Shown piece by piece: positions 28,650 through 37,802 of a stretch of 59,979 bases of DNA. The stretch lies in the NCBI GenBank assembly GCA_001782675.1, contig MFPJ01000022.1, forward strand, positions 1 to 59,979, in the 5' to 3' direction. A program made the position numbers and the translations under genes. This DNA is from Candidatus Levybacteria bacterium RIFCSPLOWO2_12_FULL_39_17 (GTDB lineage Bacteria; Patescibacteriota; Microgenomatia; Levybacterales; GWA1-39-11). The notes below the pieces were generated by a model, which saw only the letters and a program-made list of their open reading frames with translations, did not search any database and was not told where the DNA came from. The stretch's first letter is position 1. Every line of letters starts with the position of its first letter.

Positions 28650-29728
28650 TAAGTTTTTTCCTTTTTATTTTTTCTTTAATTTTATTTTCTCTTTTTTCAT
28701 ATGGTTTTATTGATCCAAACTTAATTTACTTTAGAAATATTTTTACAAATTTTGCCTTCCAACAAAGGGAACTTACTACTTTTATCTATGGCGCTCTTGT
28801 TTTGTCTTTGTTTATTTCTTTTTATTTCATTTTCAAGAAACCAAAATTCGATTTTAAGAATATAAGGAATCTAATTATTTTAACTACTATTATTCTCCTT
28901 TTCTCCTATCCGGCAACCTTGTCTTATGACATTTTCAACTATATAACTACGGCAAAAGTCACTTTCCATTATCAGGAGAATCCATACATCGTTTTTCCAA
29001 TCGAATTCGTTAATGATCCATACATTCTTTTTACGAGAGCTGCCAATAAAACCGCTCTCTACGGACCGTTTTGGATTTTACTTTCAGCAGTCCCTCATTT
29101 TGCGGGACTTTCAAATTTTGTTTTAACTTTATTTTCATTTAAAGCGTTTATCGCTTTATTTTATATAGGAACGGTTTATTTACTTCAAAAAATCGATAGA
29201 AACGCGGTTTTGTTTTTTGCTCTTAATCCTCTTGTCATTATCGAGACTTTAGTTTCTGCTCATAACGACATTGTAATGATTTTTTTTGCACTTCTTGCCT
29301 TTTATTTTATTAAAACAAAAAAGCTTTTTTCAATATTTGCTCTTATCGGTTCGATTTTAATAAAAGTTGGAACCATTTTCCTAGTTCCGGTTTACCTACT
29401 AACACTTTTGAATAAAGTTAAGGGAGAAAAAGTTTACATTTATGCCACAATTTCAATGTTTTTTGTTTTTCTTCTTTCGCCACTGCGTGAAGAACTTTAT
29501 CCTTGGTATGCTATTTGGTTTTTAGCTTTTGTTTCTTTAATTCCCGGAAGAGAAAAAATGAAAGAATTATTAATATTCTTTTCGCTCGGGCTTATGCTGA
29601 GATATATTCCCTATATGTGGAGCGGCAACTATTTTGGCGCAACTCCTTTAGTTCGAAATCTTTTAATGGTGATTCCTCCTATTTTATATTTATTTAGTTT
29701 ATGGTTAAAAAGAATTTATCGATCATAG
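28646..29728 (+). CDS. GT-C glycosyltransferase, MptA/MptB-like mannosyltransferase type
   Basis: SYDIFNYITTAKVTFHYQENPYIVFPIEFVNDPYILFTRAANKTALYGPFWILLSAVPHF; multi-TM. Confidence 0.7.
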   Translation: MISFFLFIFSLILFSLFSYGFIDPNLIYFRNIFTNFAFQQRELTTFIYGALVLSLFISFYFIFKKPKFDFKNIRNLIILTTIILLFSYPATLSYDIFNYITTAKVTFHYQENPYIVFPIEFVNDPYILFTRAANKTALYGPFWILLSAVPHFAGLSNFVLTLFSFKAFIALFYIGTVYLLQKIDRNAVLFFALNPLVIIETLVSAHNDIVMIFFALLAFYFIKTKKLFSIFALIGSILIKVGTIFLVPVYLLTLLNKVKGEKVYIYATISMFFVFLLSPLREELYPWYAIWFLAFVSLIPGREKMKELLIFFSLGLMLRYIPYMWSGNYFGATPLVRNLLMVIPPILYLFSLWLKRIYRS

Positions 29729-31398
29729 CAGTAATTATTGTTTCAATTATTGCTGTCCTCGACCTTTCAAATTATGGGATTCCTCCGACACATGATGGAG
29801 AATATCATGTTATTCGCTTTCAGCAATTCTATAAGGTTTTGAGCGAAGGAGTCCTATATCCTCGTTGGTCGCCTGATTTTAATAATGGTTTTGGTATTCC
29901 CTTGTTTAACTATGTTTATCCTTTGCCCAATTACATGGCCGCGATTTTCCATGCTTTAGGTTTTGGGTTCATAGACTCTTTCAAACTTAATATGGCAACG
30001 GCAACTATAGCAGGGGCGATATTTATGTACTTATGGGCAAAAAAATATTGGGGAGATTTAGGCGGGATTGTTTCTTCTGTTTTTTACACTTTTTCGCCAT
30101 ACCATTTCTTAGACATTTACGTGAGAGGTTCGGTTGGAGAGGTATGGAGTTTAGGTTTGGCTCCGGGCCTTTTCTGGTCATATCTCAATTTTCTTGAAAC
30201 AAGGAAAAGGTTTTTTTTAATTTTGTCAGGAATTTTTCTCGCACTTTTGGTTTTGGCGCACAATATCCTGGCGCTCGTATTTTTCGGATTCTTTGTTATT
30301 TACGCTGCGTTTTTGATTAGTAACGGATTTAGGAAGATTGGGAAAGTTGGGGATGTTAGGGATTTGGGGTTGATCGTTTTTACGGGGTTGGGGTTGGCGG
30401 CGCCTTTTTGGTTGCCGGCACTTCTTGAAACAAAATCTGTTCAGGGTCTTCAAATATTCAATCCCATAGAACATTTCCCAAAGCTTTATCAATTAGTCTA
30501 CTCGTCATGGGGTTATGGATTTTCAGGAATCGACCCCGCGAACGGGGTAAATAGGGCTGGGCAGATGTCTTTTCAAATAGGTATAGCCAATCTAATAGCG
30601 TTTATGGGTTCGATAGTAGTTTTATTCCTTTCAAGAAATAAAAAGATTTTGCTCTTTTTCATTGTTTTATTTTTAGCGACAGTATTTTTAATTACTCCTT
30701 TTTCCATCATCTTATGGAAAAACATTCCAATTATGGCATATATTCAGTTCCCATGGAGACTTTTAAGCGCTGTTGTCTTGATAACTGCATTCTTAGCAGG
30801 AGCCCTTGTTCATGCCGCTTTATATAAAAAGAAGAAAAAATTGCAAATCGTTATTTTTATAGCGTTGATTTTTAGTCCCATAGCTTTAAGCATTGGATAT
30901 GCAAAAGCCCCCTTTTATCATAAGCGAAATGACATCCACTATTTAACCAGAAGTAACTTTAAAGACGGAACCAATAGTCCCGGCAACTCTTTTAATACAA
31001 GGTGGCTTATGGGAGCGCCCAAGAAACGAAAAGATAAAATTGAAGTTCTTTCCGGTTCCCCTAAAATAAAAATAACCGAATTCAAGTCGATATCTTATTC
31101 CTTCACTATAGATTCGAAAGAAAATTCGAAACTTTTGATAAATACAGCCTATTTCCCCGGCTGGGCAGCAGAAATCAATGAGAAACGAACAAATATAAGT
31201 GAAAATGAAGGGAGAATGGTGCTTGCTTTACCTTCGGGGACCAACAAGATACGAGTCTTCCTTGATAACACCCCAATCCAAAAACTCTCATACATTTATT
31301 TCCTCGCTTCAACTTTAATATTGGTATTATACCCAGGTGTCAAGCTAATCCACCCTCCAGGTGGATTACGCAGGCACGTGGATTTCTCCGGTGCGTAA
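29701..31398 (+). CDS. membrane protein, 6-pyruvoyl-tetrahydropterin synthase-related type
   Basis: PPTHDGEYHVIRFQQFYKVLSEGVLYPRWSPDFNNGFGIPLFNYVYPLPNYMA; TAYFPGWAAEINEK. Confidence 0.78.
   Translation: MVKKNLSIIAVIIVSIIAVLDLSNYGIPPTHDGEYHVIRFQQFYKVLSEGVLYPRWSPDFNNGFGIPLFNYVYPLPNYMAAIFHALGFGFIDSFKLNMATATIAGAIFMYLWAKKYWGDLGGIVSSVFYTFSPYHFLDIYVRGSVGEVWSLGLAPGLFWSYLNFLETRKRFFLILSGIFLALLVLAHNILALVFFGFFVIYAAFLISNGFRKIGKVGDVRDLGLIVFTGLGLAAPFWLPALLETKSVQGLQIFNPIEHFPKLYQLVYSSWGYGFSGIDPANGVNRAGQMSFQIGIANLIAFMGSIVVLFLSRNKKILLFFIVLFLATVFLITPFSIILWKNIPIMAYIQFPWRLLSAVVLITAFLAGALVHAALYKKKKKLQIVIFIALIFSPIALSIGYAKAPFYHKRNDIHYLTRSNFKDGTNSPGNSFNTRWLMGAPKKRKDKIEVLSGSPKIKITEFKSISYSFTIDSKENSKLLINTAYFPGWAAEINEKRTNISENEGRMVLALPSGTNKIRVFLDNTPIQKLSYIYFLASTLILVLYPGVKLIHPPGGLRRHVDFSGA
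30340..30369 (+). other. G-quadruplex-type motif on the coding strand
   Basis: GGG-AAAGTT-GGGG-ATGTTA-GGG-ATTT-GGGG; followed by ...CGGGGTTGGGGTTGG. Confidence 0.6.
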
Positions 31399-31399
31399 T
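31346..31399 (+). repeat. two overlapping inverted repeats at the 3' end of a CDS
   Basis: TAATCCACC-CTCCA-GGTGGATTA (31346-31368, perfect 9-bp stem); ATTACGCA (31365-31372) / TGCGTAAT (31392-31399). Confidence 0.8.
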
Positions 31400-31420
31400 T
31401 AGTACGGAATGCAGATATGC

Positions 31421-31429
31421 TGATATAAT
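31421..31429 (+). promoter_or_regulatory. candidate extended -10 promoter
   Basis: TGATATAAT; ATG at 31436, 6 nt downstream. Confidence 0.5.
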
Positions 31430-31435
31430 TAACGA

Positions 31436-32503
31436 ATGAAGATCGCAATAGATGTTTCGCCCATAAGCAAAAGTTCAACTTCTGCTCACAAAATTCGGGG
31501 TGTAGGATTTTATATTAATTTATTAATTGAAAATCTTGCTAAATATGATAAAAAAAATAAATATTATTTTGTTGAAGATAAAAAATTTCCGGAAGACGCG
31601 GACCTAATCCATTATCCTTATTTTGATCCTTTCTTCTTAACATTACCAAGAAAATTTCGAGCCAAGACGGTTGTTACCGTGCATGACTTAACGCCAATTG
31701 TTTATAAAGAACACTTTCCGGCAGGTATTTTGGGAAATATAAAATGGATTATTCAAAAAAACAGACTTAAAGGGGTAAGCGGGGTTATCACAGACTCGGA
31801 ATGTTCAAAAAGAGATATAGTTAGGATATTAAAATTCCCGGAGAGAAAAGTTAAAGTTGTTTATCTTGCCGCAGACCCCATTTTCAGGAAATTGTCGAGC
31901 GAAGCGAGATCCCGCTCTGCGGGAGAAATTAGCAAAAAGTATTCGCTTCCCGAAGACTTTTTGCTGTATGTGGGCGACGCAACCTGGAATAAAAATCTTC
32001 CCAAATTAATAGACGCGGTTTCAAAAACTTCTTTTAGACTTGTTCTCGTAGGAAAGGTTTGGGAAAATAAATCGTCCGAAATCCCAAAAAATCCATGGAA
32101 TGATGATTTGGCCTCGGTTCTTAAAAGAATTGAAAATGATTCACGATTTATTCGGTTGGGATTCGTTCCAACAGAGGATTTAATAAGAATATACAATTTA
32201 GCAACATGTTTGGTTTTGCCTTCAATATATGAAGGGTTTGGTTTGCCTATTCTTGAAGCAATGCAGTCAGGGTGCCCTGTTATTTGTTCCAATTCCTCAA
32301 GTCTTTCCGAGATTGCTCAAGATTCTGCCCTTTTTTTTGATTCTCAAAATACTGATTCGATAAAAGATGCTATTCTTAGGGTTTTTCAAGACAGTTTGCT
32401 ACGAAAAAAACTCTCACAAGACGGACTCAAGCAAGCACAAAAATTCTCATGGAAGAAAACCGCGGAAGAGACGATAAGAGCATACGAAGAATTTGCAAAA
32501 TGA
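31436..32503 (+). CDS. GT4 family glycosyltransferase
   Basis: TVVTVHDLTPIVYKEHFP...LLYVGDATWNKNLPKLIDAV...LPSIYEGFGLPILEAMQSGCPVICSNSSSLSEIAQDSALFFD. Confidence 0.93.
   Translation: MKIAIDVSPISKSSTSAHKIRGVGFYINLLIENLAKYDKKNKYYFVEDKKFPEDADLIHYPYFDPFFLTLPRKFRAKTVVTVHDLTPIVYKEHFPAGILGNIKWIIQKNRLKGVSGVITDSECSKRDIVRILKFPERKVKVVYLAADPIFRKLSSEARSRSAGEISKKYSLPEDFLLYVGDATWNKNLPKLIDAVSKTSFRLVLVGKVWENKSSEIPKNPWNDDLASVLKRIENDSRFIRLGFVPTEDLIRIYNLATCLVLPSIYEGFGLPILEAMQSGCPVICSNSSSLSEIAQDSALFFDSQNTDSIKDAILRVFQDSLLRKKLSQDGLKQAQKFSWKKTAEETIRAYEEFAK
31895..31924 (+). repeat. in-frame GC-rich insertion with hairpin in GT4 gene
   Basis: TCGAGCGAAGCGAGATCCCGCTCTGCGGGA; TCCCGC-TCT-GCGGGA hairpin; encodes SSEARSRSAG. 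Confidence 0.7.
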
Positions 32504-33768
32504 AAAAGAAAATATCTTATCTTGTAAATCATCCATTAATTTCGGGAAGCAGCATAATCTTTCTGGGATTGTTCTCCTCTTACTTTGTACATTATCTTTT
32601 TAATTTAGCAATGGGCAGACTACTCAAGCCGGCCGAATATGGATTGGTTACATCTCTGGTTTCCGTTACTATTCTTTTTGCCGTATTTCAAGCAAGTCTT
32701 ACAGGTATTTTTGCCAAGTTTTCCGCAAAGTTCAATGCGCTAAAAGATCAAGGTGCTTTACTGGGGTTATTTAATCAGGGATTTAAATTCACCTTCATTT
32801 TCTCAATGATAATAGTAGGTATATTACTGATTTTCTTTAAACCATTCATGGATTTTCTTCATATTTCAGATTTCAGAATGGTCGCTCTTACCTATTTTTA
32901 TATTTTTCTCTCCATTGTTGCTTCTGTTCCAAACGGTTTGCTTCAGGGTGAGATAAGAGTTTATCTTTTCTCCTTTTTGAATATTTTCGGGGCTTTGCTA
33001 AAAATTTTACTAGGTATAGTTTTCGTATTGATAGGATTGAAAGCATATGGCGCAATGTTTGCTATAGTGGTTTCGGCTTTTATACCTTACGTCCTATCCA
33101 TTATCATAATTAGAAAAGGTATTAAAAAAAATGCTGCCGGCGATTCAAAAGTGGATGCCTCCTTTATCAAGGAACTTAAAGGATATAGCTTAAAGTTTTT
33201 CTTGGCGACTTTGGGTATAACTGTTTTTACAAGTATTGATACCATTTTTGCTCGCCATTTTTTCAGTCCGGTTCTTGCAGGTCAGTACGCAGCTTTATCT
33301 TTAATGGGAAAGTCAATTTTTTATTTTACATCTCCTATCCATTTTGTGTTATTTCCATTAGTTGCTCAAAAGAAAGAAAAAAAAGAAAAAGTAGCTGAAA
33401 TATTAGTGTTGGGAGCATCTTTGGTTGCGCTTACTTCAGTTGCAGCTTCCTTTTTCTACTTTCTTTTTCCGGGATTGGTTTTGGCAATTTTTTTTCCCAA
33501 CCCCGAATATAAAATGCTCATTCCTTATTTAGGCCCATTTTCTTTATTTATAATTGTATTTTCTCTTGCATATTTGCTTAATAATTATTTATTATCTTTA
33601 GGCAAAACCGAAGTATTTAAAATAAATATTTTTTGCGCCCTTCTTCTTACTATTCTTTTTTTCTTTTACCATTCATCTTTTTTCCAGGTAATAGGAGTTT
33701 TATTTGGAAGTGCTTTTTTACTTTTGGTTCTCCTTCTTTTATACTACTGGTACAATGGGAGAGATTAA
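32500..33768 (+). CDS. polysaccharide/oligosaccharide flippase (Wzx/MATE-like)
   Basis: SSIIFLGLFSSYFVHYLFNLAMGRLLKPAEYGLVTSLVSVTILFAVFQASLTGIFAKFSAKF; about 12 TM; ATG 32500 overlaps the upstream stop. Confidence 0.85.
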   Translation: MKKKISYLVNHPLISGSSIIFLGLFSSYFVHYLFNLAMGRLLKPAEYGLVTSLVSVTILFAVFQASLTGIFAKFSAKFNALKDQGALLGLFNQGFKFTFIFSMIIVGILLIFFKPFMDFLHISDFRMVALTYFYIFLSIVASVPNGLLQGEIRVYLFSFLNIFGALLKILLGIVFVLIGLKAYGAMFAIVVSAFIPYVLSIIIIRKGIKKNAAGDSKVDASFIKELKGYSLKFFLATLGITVFTSIDTIFARHFFSPVLAGQYAALSLMGKSIFYFTSPIHFVLFPLVAQKKEKKEKVAEILVLGASLVALTSVAASFFYFLFPGLVLAIFFPNPEYKMLIPYLGPFSLFIIVFSLAYLLNNYLLSLGKTEVFKINIFCALLLTILFFFYHSSFFQVIGVLFGSAFLLLVLLLLYYWYNGRD

Positions 33769-34501
33769 GCTTTTGTCCTTAGTTGTTCCATCATTCAGGC
33801 AAGAAGAAACCATTGTTGAAGACATTTTGAAGATCAAGGAAGTTCTTGAAGGATTATCATATAGCTTTGAAATAATAGTGGTAATAGATGGTGCTCCTAA
33901 GAAAACATATTGTAAATTACTTCCTTATGTTAGACATTCGAAAAAAATAAAAGTTTTTAAGTATAAAAAAAATAAAGGAAAAGGATATGCGGTTAGATAT
34001 GGGATGTTAAGGTCAAGGGGAGACATAGTGGGTTTTATAGACGCGGGGATGGAGATAAATCCGAGCGGAATAGTAAGACTAATAGATTTTCTTAAAAATT
34101 ACAAAGCAGATATTGTAGTCGCAAGTAAGCTCCATCCTGATTCTAAGGTTAAGTACCCAATCTACAGGCTGCTTTTTTCATATATATATAGGAAAATGAC
34201 TCATTTGCTTTTTGGATTTCAAGTTAGGGATACACAAGTCGGTTTCAAGATATTCAGAAGAGAAGTAGTAGATACCGTGTTTCCCAAGTTGGTTGTTAAC
34301 AATTTTGCTTTTGACATAGAGGTATTGGCTATTGCTTATTCAAAGGGATTCAGGAGAATTGTTGAGGGACCTGTCGAACTAGACTTTAATAGAGCAAGTA
34401 GCATAACTTCTGCCAATTTTTGGAAGATAATATCTCACATGATAATAGATACAATACTTATTTTTTATAGAATAAAATTTACTAATTATTATTTGAGATA
34501 A
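33755..34501 (+). CDS. GT2 family glycosyltransferase
   Basis: LLSLVVPSFRQEETIVEDILKIKEVL...IIVVIDGAPKK...GFIDAGMEINPSGI...RDTQVGFKIFRREV. ATG 33755 (track start 33704). Confidence 0.9.
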   Translation: MGEIKLLSLVVPSFRQEETIVEDILKIKEVLEGLSYSFEIIVVIDGAPKKTYCKLLPYVRHSKKIKVFKYKKNKGKGYAVRYGMLRSRGDIVGFIDAGMEINPSGIVRLIDFLKNYKADIVVASKLHPDSKVKYPIYRLLFSYIYRKMTHLLFGFQVRDTQVGFKIFRREVVDTVFPKLVVNNFAFDIEVLAIAYSKGFRRIVEGPVELDFNRASSITSANFWKIISHMIIDTILIFYRIKFTNYYLR

Positions 34502-34505
34502 AATT

Positions 34506-34514
34506 TGTTAGAAT
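34506..34514 (+). promoter_or_regulatory. candidate extended -10 promoter
   Basis: TGTTAGAAT upstream of ATG 34530. Confidence 0.35.
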
Positions 34515-34529
34515 ATCAAAATACTTTTC

Positions 34530-35642
34530 ATGAAAATTTTAATATTAAACTGGAGGGACATTAAGCATGAGTGGGCGGGAGGGAGTGAGGTTTATATTTT
34601 TGAGCTTGCAAAAAGATGGGTTAAAATGGGACATAAAGTTTCACTATTTTGTGGGCAGGATATTCGAGAAAAATTACCGGATGAGGATTTAATTGATGGA
34701 ATAAAAATCTATAGAAAAGGCGGGCGCTATTCGCTGTATTTTTGGGCCATTTGGTATTACTTCAAAAAATTGAGAAAAGAATGTGATACCATAGTGGATG
34801 TCCAAAATGGAATCCCCTTTTTCTCTATTCTTTATTCAAGAAAACCAAAAATTGCTATTGTTTACCATGTCCATGGCAGGCAGTTTTTCATTGAGCTTCC
34901 ATTCCCCCTCAATCTTATAGGTTTTATTACTGAAAAATTTATTTTTCCTCTTTTCTATTCGAATATAAAAATCATGGCTATTTCTGAAACTACTAAAAAA
35001 GCTTTAATAAAACTGGGTTTCAATAAAAAAAATATTAACATAGTCTACTGTGGAATAGGAGAAAAAAACAGGAAAATTTCAAATAGTTTTTCCAAATTTT
35101 CTCAGCCTACAATTCTATACTTAGGAAGAATCAAAAAATATAAAAGAGTGGATTTACTTGTAAAAATAATGCCTGAGATTTTAAAAATTGTTCCTCGTGC
35201 TCGTTTATTGATAGCAGGTTGGGGAACTGAAGCTTCCGCAGTTGCTGATCTTTCCATGAGGAGTATCCAAAGAAGGAGGGTCCGAATAATTGGTCCCGTC
35301 TCAGAATTTGAGAAAAGGCTATTATTATCAAGATCATGGGTTTTTGTTAATCCATCAATTGGCGAAGGATGGGGAATATCAATCATTGAGGCAAACCTTT
35401 ATGGTTCTCCTGCTATTGCTTTTAAAGTTGCAGGACTTTCTGAATCAATAAAGACCGGAGAAACCGGATATTTAGTTTCCAACGAAAAAGAGTTAATTGA
35501 GAAAATATGCTTACTTTTAAGTAATGAAAAAAAGAGGGTGACATTAAGTAGAAACGCAAAAGACTGGGCATCATCATTCAGCTGGGAAAACGCGGCGAAT
35601 GAATCAATCGAAATTATCGAAAGGACAGCGAGAAGCAAATGA
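34530..35642 (+). CDS. GT4 family glycosyltransferase
   Basis: DIKHEWAGGSEVYIFELAKRWVKMGHKVSLFCG...ILYLGRIKKYKRVDLLVKIMPEI...NPSIGEGWGISIIEANLYGSPAIAFKVAGLSESI. Confidence 0.93.
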   Translation: MKILILNWRDIKHEWAGGSEVYIFELAKRWVKMGHKVSLFCGQDIREKLPDEDLIDGIKIYRKGGRYSLYFWAIWYYFKKLRKECDTIVDVQNGIPFFSILYSRKPKIAIVYHVHGRQFFIELPFPLNLIGFITEKFIFPLFYSNIKIMAISETTKKALIKLGFNKKNINIVYCGIGEKNRKISNSFSKFSQPTILYLGRIKKYKRVDLLVKIMPEILKIVPRARLLIAGWGTEASAVADLSMRSIQRRRVRIIGPVSEFEKRLLLSRSWVFVNPSIGEGWGISIIEANLYGSPAIAFKVAGLSESIKTGETGYLVSNEKELIEKICLLLSNEKKRVTLSRNAKDWASSFSWENAANESIEIIERTARSK

Positions 35643-36964
35643 GTATTATAAAAAAAAGGTTTAACCTAATTTGCTTGATAGGAATTATTCTGTTGGGTTA
35701 TTTTCTCAGGAACCATAATATAAATACTTGGCCGAGATTGGGAGCAACATTTGACGAGTATGCATGGGCATGGCAGGGCATAAGCTTAATTCAAAATAAG
35801 GTTCCAACCTCCTGGTCTTATCATCCTCAATATAAAAATAGAAAATTGGTTATCTATCAAAAAACAAATTTTATATTGGTTACTCCATACCTTGAGCACC
35901 CCCCACTTTTTGGTCTTGTTGCGGGAGGCTACGCGTTGCTCTCCGGATCAGAGGGAATGTTTGACATAGATATTAAAAATATTCGGGGACTTGCTCTTAT
36001 TTTGGGAACACTGAGCATATTAATGGTTTTTCTTCTTGCCAGTAAGCTTTATGGGAAAGGTATTGGGTTGTTGTCCGCTTTTTTGTATGCAACCATTCCA
36101 ACAGTGGTGGTAGGGTCAAGAATTGTTCAGAATGAAAATTTTTTTATTCCCGTTTGGCTCGCCTCTTTGTATCTTGCCGCATCGTATCTTAAAAACAAAA
36201 GAATTTGGATGAGAAATTTGGCGGCAGTACTTTGCGGACTGTTAATCCTGGCAAAGGTCCCGTGGGTGGCAGCACCTTTTTCTATTTTTATAATTTTTCT
36301 ATACCATAGAAGGTATAAAGATGCTTTAATTACTGCGGCTATTGTTATTCCAATTTTTCTTACTTATTTTGTCTACGGATTTTATTATGACAAAGATGTG
36401 TTCCTAGGACTGTGGGGACTACAACTAAATCGTTATGACATATCATTTTCAAGCGTTTATGCTCTATTTCAGAAGCCTTATTTGGCAGATAGATTCTTCC
36501 TAGACGGGTGGATATACTGGGGATGGTTTTCCTTTATATTGCTGCCATTAAAAGAATTTAAAAAACATCTATTTGTTATTTCAGCACTTATTTCATATTT
36601 CTTAGTATTCATTATAGCCATTCCCGATGAAGGGGGGCATGGTTGGTATCGTTATCCTTTTTATCCCTTCCTAATTATATCGATCGCTCTGTTTATAAAG
36701 GAATATCTTGCTAGGAATTTTCTGTACACTTTTCTTTTCCTTGTGATAGTAGGCACGGGTCAGCTGGAGCTTACATGGAAAGTGACTTTTGGATTTTCAT
36801 ATCCGATTTTTAGACTCGCAATTTTTTCATGGGGGTTGGTTTTGATACCCCTATATCTTTCAAATAAAAAAACGTTAAAAATGGGAAAGGTTGTTTCTTA
36901 TGCCTGGTTTTTTATTTTTATCTTAATGAATATTTGGGCAGTTATGATTTATAACGAGATGTAA
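35639..36964 (+). CDS. GT39/PMT-like glycosyltransferase
   Basis: NINTWPRLGATFDEYAWAWQGISLIQNKVP...PYLEHPPLFGLVAGGYALLSG; multi-TM. Confidence 0.82.
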   Translation: MSIIKKRFNLICLIGIILLGYFLRNHNINTWPRLGATFDEYAWAWQGISLIQNKVPTSWSYHPQYKNRKLVIYQKTNFILVTPYLEHPPLFGLVAGGYALLSGSEGMFDIDIKNIRGLALILGTLSILMVFLLASKLYGKGIGLLSAFLYATIPTVVVGSRIVQNENFFIPVWLASLYLAASYLKNKRIWMRNLAAVLCGLLILAKVPWVAAPFSIFIIFLYHRRYKDALITAAIVIPIFLTYFVYGFYYDKDVFLGLWGLQLNRYDISFSSVYALFQKPYLADRFFLDGWIYWGWFSFILLPLKEFKKHLFVISALISYFLVFIIAIPDEGGHGWYRYPFYPFLIISIALFIKEYLARNFLYTFLFLVIVGTGQLELTWKVTFGFSYPIFRLAIFSWGLVLIPLYLSNKKTLKMGKVVSYAWFFIFILMNIWAVMIYNEM

Positions 36965-36965
36965 T

Positions 36966-37802
36966 ATGTTTGGTTCCGAATACTCGAATCAACCTGAAAT
37001 TCTTCTTTCCTCATTTGAGGAAATGTCTCACGATTATAAAAAAAAGACAATTAATCAAAAAAAATTAGGAATTCGCTTCTTGCAAAAACTCTATATAAAA
37101 TTATTCGGTATCCCCGAAGTAGGATTCCAAATTCGTAGTTTATACTTCGAAAACATAATTAAGCCTCTTTTTAATAAAAAGTTTAAACATATTCTCGATG
37201 CCGGAAGTGGAATAGGAACCTATTCTATGTGGTTAGCAAGAAAATATCCTGACGCAAGGATTTTTGGTGGAGATGTGAGTCGTGAAAAAATAAAATTTAG
37301 CACCGAATTTGCTAAAAAAACGAATGTCTCAAATGTTGACTTTGGATACCTTGATATTACAAAGGCTAAGGTCGGCAAGAAGTTTGACTTGATAGTAAAC
37401 ATAGACGTTTTAGAGCACATAAAAGACTACAAAAAGGTTATTCACAACTTTTATAATCTACTTGCAAAGAATGGCTATTTGTATATCCATACCCCCCAAC
37501 CCGGACAAAGAAGAATATTTAAGTCACTTCGTGCGTGGTCGCACGAGGAACACATCCATGAAGGGTATACGCCTGAAGAACTTACTTTAGAATTAAAAAA
37601 AGCGGGGTTTAGGATTATAGTTCTACTTGAAACCTTTGGCTTTTTTGGTAAGCTAGCATGGGAGCTTAACCATCTATCTTTTAAAAAAGGATTTATAATC
37701 TCAGGCATACTTTATCCATTTTTGTACCCCATCGCGTGCCTTGATCCTGTTTTCAGAAATAAAAACGGTTTGGGCACAGTGATTCTCGCAAAAAAGCTAT
37801 GA
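36966..37802 (+). CDS. class I SAM-dependent methyltransferase
   Basis: HILDAGSGIGTYSMWLARKYPDARIFGGDVSREKI...DLIVNIDVLEHIKDYKKVIHNFYNLLAKNGYLYIHTPQP. Confidence 0.9.
   Translation: MFGSEYSNQPEILLSSFEEMSHDYKKKTINQKKLGIRFLQKLYIKLFGIPEVGFQIRSLYFENIIKPLFNKKFKHILDAGSGIGTYSMWLARKYPDARIFGGDVSREKIKFSTEFAKKTNVSNVDFGYLDITKAKVGKKFDLIVNIDVLEHIKDYKKVIHNFYNLLAKNGYLYIHTPQPGQRRIFKSLRAWSHEEHIHEGYTPEELTLELKKAGFRIIVLLETFGFFGKLAWELNHLSFKKGFIISGILYPFLYPIACLDPVFRNKNGLGTVILAKKL

Noticed and set aside
31861-32292. 143-aa minus-strand ORF
   Set aside because: Antisense to the GT4 domain with clear E-x7-E region; no support.
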